Source: Lachnospiraceae bacterium
GTDB lineage: Bacteria; Bacillota; Clostridia; Lachnospirales; Lachnospiraceae
Assembly (NCBI GenBank): GCA_017938405.1
Contig: JAGBBP010000049.1
Location: 124,001-188,000, forward strand
Direction: 5' to 3'
Length of the DNA stretch: 64,000 bases
Part shown: positions 61,508 to 64,000 of the stretch, in pieces
Layout of the letters: each line of letters opens with the position of its first letter
Position numbering within the stretch: position 1 is the stretch's first letter
Made by a program: the position numbers and the translations under genes
Notes under the pieces: generated by a model
Told to the model about the DNA's origin: nothing
The model's database searches: none
Seen by the model: the letters and a program-made list of their open reading frames with translations, nothing else

Positions 61508-62725
61508 ATGAAAGAGAAAGTTATTTTAGCTTACTCCGGTGGTCTTGATACGACCGCTATCATTCCGTGGTTAAAGGAAAACTACGATTACGACGTTGTT
61601 TGCTGCTGTATCGACGTTGGACAGGAAAGCGAGCTTGACGGTTTGGAGGAGCGCGCAAAGTACTCCGGCGCAGAGAAGCTTTACATCCTTGACGTTGTAG
61701 ATGAGTTCGTTGATGAGTATGCAATTCCGTGCGTAAAGGCCGGTGCTGTTTACGAGAACAGATACTTACTGGGTACTTCCATGGCTCGTCCGATTATCGC
61801 TAAGAAGTTGGTTGAGATTGCAAAGAAGGAAGGCGCTGTTGCAATTTGTCACGGTGCTACCGGTAAGGGTAACGACCAGGTACGTTTCGAGCTCGGTATT
61901 AAGGCTTTGGCTCCGGAATTAAAGATCATTGCTCCGTGGAGATGTAACGACACCTGGAAGATGTCCTCCCGTGAAGAAGAAATCGAATACTGCCGCGCAC
62001 ACGGCATTGAGCTTCCGTTTGACGCAAGCCACAGCTACAGCCGTGACCGTAACCTCTGGCACATCAGCCACGAAGGTCTTGAATTAGAGGATCCGGCAAA
62101 CGCTCCGAACTATGACCATCTCTTAGTTCTCGGTGTTTCTCCGGAGAAGGCTCCGGACGAGGGCGAGACCGTTTCCATTACCTTCAAAGAGGGTGCTCCG
62201 GTTGCATTAAACGGTAAGAAGATGAAGGCTTCCGATATTATTCGTGAATTAAATAAGCTGGGCGGCAAGCACGGCGTCGGTATTGTTGATATCGTTGAGA
62301 ACCGTGTGGTAGGTATGAAGTCCCGCGGTGTTTACGAGACTCCGGGCGGAACCATCCTGATGGCTGCTCATGAGCAGTTAGAGGAGTTGATCCTTGACCG
62401 CGACACCTTAGCATACAAGAAGGGCGTTGCAGACAAGTACGCAGATGTTGTTTACGAAGGAAAGTGGTTCACCCCGCTTCGTGAGGCTCTCCAGGCATTC
62501 ATCGAGTCCACCCAGAAGTACGTAACCGGTGAAGCAAAGCTTAAGCTTTACAAGGGCAACATCATTAAGCAGGGAACGACCTCTCCGTATTCCTTATACA
62601 ACGAGAGCATTGCTTCCTTCACCACCGGTGATTTATACGACCACCACGATGCTGAAGGCTTCATCAATCTGTTCGGACTTTCCTTAAAGGTTCGCGCAAT
62701 GAAGATGAACAGCTTAGAAAAGTAA
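61508..62725 (+). CDS. argG: Argininosuccinate synthase
   Basis: A 405-residue ATP-dependent enzyme joining citrulline and aspartate. The ATP loop AYSGGLDTT is at residues 8-16; GATGKGNDQVRFELG, YSRDRNLWHISHEGLE and TTSPYSLYNES are as in the family. AAGGAGG is 7 bases ahead. Codon use is strongly biased to frequent codons, suggesting high expression. argH is not in the window. Confidence 0.97.
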   Translation: MKEKVILAYSGGLDTTAIIPWLKENYDYDVVCCCIDVGQESELDGLEERAKYSGAEKLYILDVVDEFVDEYAIPCVKAGAVYENRYLLGTSMARPIIAKKLVEIAKKEGAVAICHGATGKGNDQVRFELGIKALAPELKIIAPWRCNDTWKMSSREEEIEYCRAHGIELPFDASHSYSRDRNLWHISHEGLELEDPANAPNYDHLLVLGVSPEKAPDEGETVSITFKEGAPVALNGKKMKASDIIRELNKLGGKHGVGIVDIVENRVVGMKSRGVYETPGGTILMAAHEQLEELILDRDTLAYKKGVADKYADVVYEGKWFTPLREALQAFIESTQKYVTGEAKLKLYKGNIIKQGTTSPYSLYNESIASFTTGDLYDHHDAEGFINLFGLSLKVRAMKMNSLEK

Positions 62726-62728
62726 AAA

Positions 62729-62758
62729 TTGAAAGGGGCCGACTTGGCCCCTTTTTTT
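62729..62758. terminator. argG terminator
   Basis: AAAGGGGCC (62732-62740) pairs perfectly with GGCCCCTTT (62746-62754), followed by a T run. Confidence 0.93.
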
Positions 62759-62769
62759 GTGTTTTAAAA

Positions 62770-64000
62770 TTATTTCTTTTTCGCAGCCTTTTTTGCCTCT
62801 TTCGCTGCGGCCTTTGCGGCTTTGGCTTCTTCGTATTCTTTCATATAGGCTTCGTACTCTGCCAGTTCTTTTTCGTACTTGGCATCTGCTTCCGCACGCT
62901 TGATTGCCCGCATCTCTGCTTCTTTCTTTCTTTTTTCTTTTAACATTTCCTGCTTTCTTGCCCGCCTATATTTGTCCTTTAAACGGTCATTCGGATTGCC
63001 GTAGATTGCAATCACAAGGCAAATGCCGACACTGAACAGACAACAGACAAAAATCACAAATTTTCCCTTCGCGGTAAAGGAATAATCTTTCCCAACGCCG
63101 TTCTCTGCTGTCTCATCCGTTATATCCTCTCCCGCTTCCGCAGTAACAGCATCCGGCGTTTCCGTCGCATACACTGCCTTCGGAGCTACTCCCGTAACAA
63201 ACAGGGTTGCCAGCAAAAGTCCGGCACATACTGCCCCACTCTTCTTTCCCTTAGAGAGGAACAATTTCCAAACCGCCACCGCAAACAAGACGATACTGAT
63301 CCACTGGGAGGTAGACAGGCCGAACAAAAATCCACGAATCGCATCTCCGCGGAAAAACTCCAACGTAAAACGAGCCACCGGATAGATTAACATATAGTAA
63401 AAAATCATTTTACCGGTCTCCTTTCCTTTCAAAAACATTCGTAACAATACCAAAAAGATAAGCAAGTTGCAGGTTGCTTCAATTAACGATACCGGAAGAC
63501 GACGCACATCGTTTAACTCCGGAATCAGAGTATTTCCGTGCACCACAAACCCAAACTTACTCTCTACACCGTAACAACAACCGCTGAAAAAGCACCCGAT
63601 ACGTCCGAACACATGAAACAACGGAATACACACCGCAAACAGGTCAAACACCTGCTCCCGCTTCACTGCCTTGGAAAACTTTGTGTAAATAAGCAGTCCG
63701 GCACAGGCCCCCAGAAAACCGCCGTAATAAACCATTCCGCCGAAAATCTGTATCAAATAACCGAAAAACTGCTTTATATGAAATTCAGACGCCCTCTTAA
63801 TCAGGACAATCAATTTATCCGCATTTGTAATTCCATATAACAAATGGCCGCCGATGACCAAAGACACCCCGATGACCACCATGATTAATATAATATCTTC
63901 GTATGCAATTTGAAACCGCCTTGCCAACAGGCAGCCCACCGCTCCGCAAACCAAAAGACCCACCATCGCGCAAAACCCGTAGCTTCCGATGGTTTTCCCA
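62770..64000 (-). CDS. lgt: Prolipoprotein diacylglyceryl transferase with charged C-terminal extension (5' end missing)
   Basis: About 409 residues are present; the true N-terminus lies to the right of the window. The Lgt core shows IGSYGFCAMVGLL at the visible start, the signature GRIGCFFSGCCYG (conserved GR motif) and RFTLEFFRGD. Lgt moves diacylglycerol from phosphatidylglycerol to lipoprotein cysteines. Normal Lgt ends near residue 270-290; this one goes on with a membrane-flanked low-complexity stretch (ETPDAVTAEAGEDITDETAE), another helix (about 295-315) and a Lys/Glu/Ala-rich coiled coil to the end (KAAAKEAKKAAKKK). The extension could be an RNA- or membrane-surface binding tail. Confidence 0.9.
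   Translation of the reverse strand, partial: GKTIGSYGFCAMVGLLVCGAVGCLLARRFQIAYEDIILIMVVIGVSLVIGGHLLYGITNADKLIVLIKRASEFHIKQFFGYLIQIFGGMVYYGGFLGACAGLLIYTKFSKAVKREQVFDLFAVCIPLFHVFGRIGCFFSGCCYGVESKFGFVVHGNTLIPELNDVRRLPVSLIEATCNLLIFLVLLRMFLKGKETGKMIFYYMLIYPVARFTLEFFRGDAIRGFLFGLSTSQWISIVLFAVAVWKLFLSKGKKSGAVCAGLLLATLFVTGVAPKAVYATETPDAVTAEAGEDITDETAENGVGKDYSFTAKGKFVIFVCCLFSVGICLVIAIYGNPNDRLKDKYRRARKQEMLKEKRKKEAEMRAIKRAEADAKYEKELAEYEAYMKEYEEAKAAKAAAKEAKKAAKKK

Overview
The window looks like a chromosome segment from an anaerobic Firmicute of the Lachnospiraceae/Clostridia type. The evidence is a moderate-to-low GC content, strong AGGAGG ribosome sites throughout, a pyruvate formate-lyase operon, flagellar genes downstream of an mreB/mbl gene, a stand-alone AICAR transformylase with a PurO-like IMP cyclohydrolase, small Clostridia-specific families (YjfB, DUF6472, DUF5662), and PT-rich lipoproteins. 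I see no prophage, insertion sequence, CRISPR array or rRNA operon. Two tRNA genes are present (Gly-GCC and Thr-GGT).

Layout. Positions 1-11 kb hold a partial thioredoxin reductase, small membrane or lipid genes, and a long minus-strand cluster: mreB/mbl, two FlgF/FlgG-type rod genes, a rod-binding protein, RecD2 helicase, ComF and YvyF. Positions 11-24 kb hold a GGDEF/EAL protein, aroC, a LytTR regulator with a cytosolic GHKL kinase, a paired ABC exporter, a palindromic repeat island, an XRE gene, and a LysR gene coupled to a membrane protein. Positions 24-33 kb hold tRNA-Gly with a second palindrome island, secreted and lipoproteins, purC, a MATE pump, a BlaI/M56-type regulatory pair, and the last two steps of purine synthesis as two separate genes. 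Positions 33.5-36.8 kb hold the pyruvate formate-lyase operon, in which the glycyl-radical domain is a separate 79-residue protein encoded between the large subunit and the activase. Positions 36.8-48.4 kb are a mix of accessory genes: DUF5662, DUF6472, sce7726, DUF3810, an aminopeptidase P and a large secreted Ig/SH3/cysteine-peptidase-like protein. Positions 48.4-54 kb hold a complete branched-chain amino acid ABC transporter (livKHMGF) with a cytidylate-kinase-like gene. Positions 54-64 kb hold tRNA-Thr with a third palindrome island, an unknown 583-residue protein, an arginine operon (GNAT-argJ-argB-argD) with a candidate ArgR promoter, maf, argG and a partial lgt with an unusual charged tail.

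The most notable observations are the split pyruvate formate-lyase; a promoter architecture shared by the BlaI-like and M56 genes, with identically spaced repeats abutting the -35; a tandem repeat in LytTR-operator position ahead of the ABC exporter; two near-identical palindromes around the LysR promoter; and three islands of extragenic palindromes, two of them directly beside tRNA genes. All functional assignments come from reading the sequence by eye; no database search was possible.
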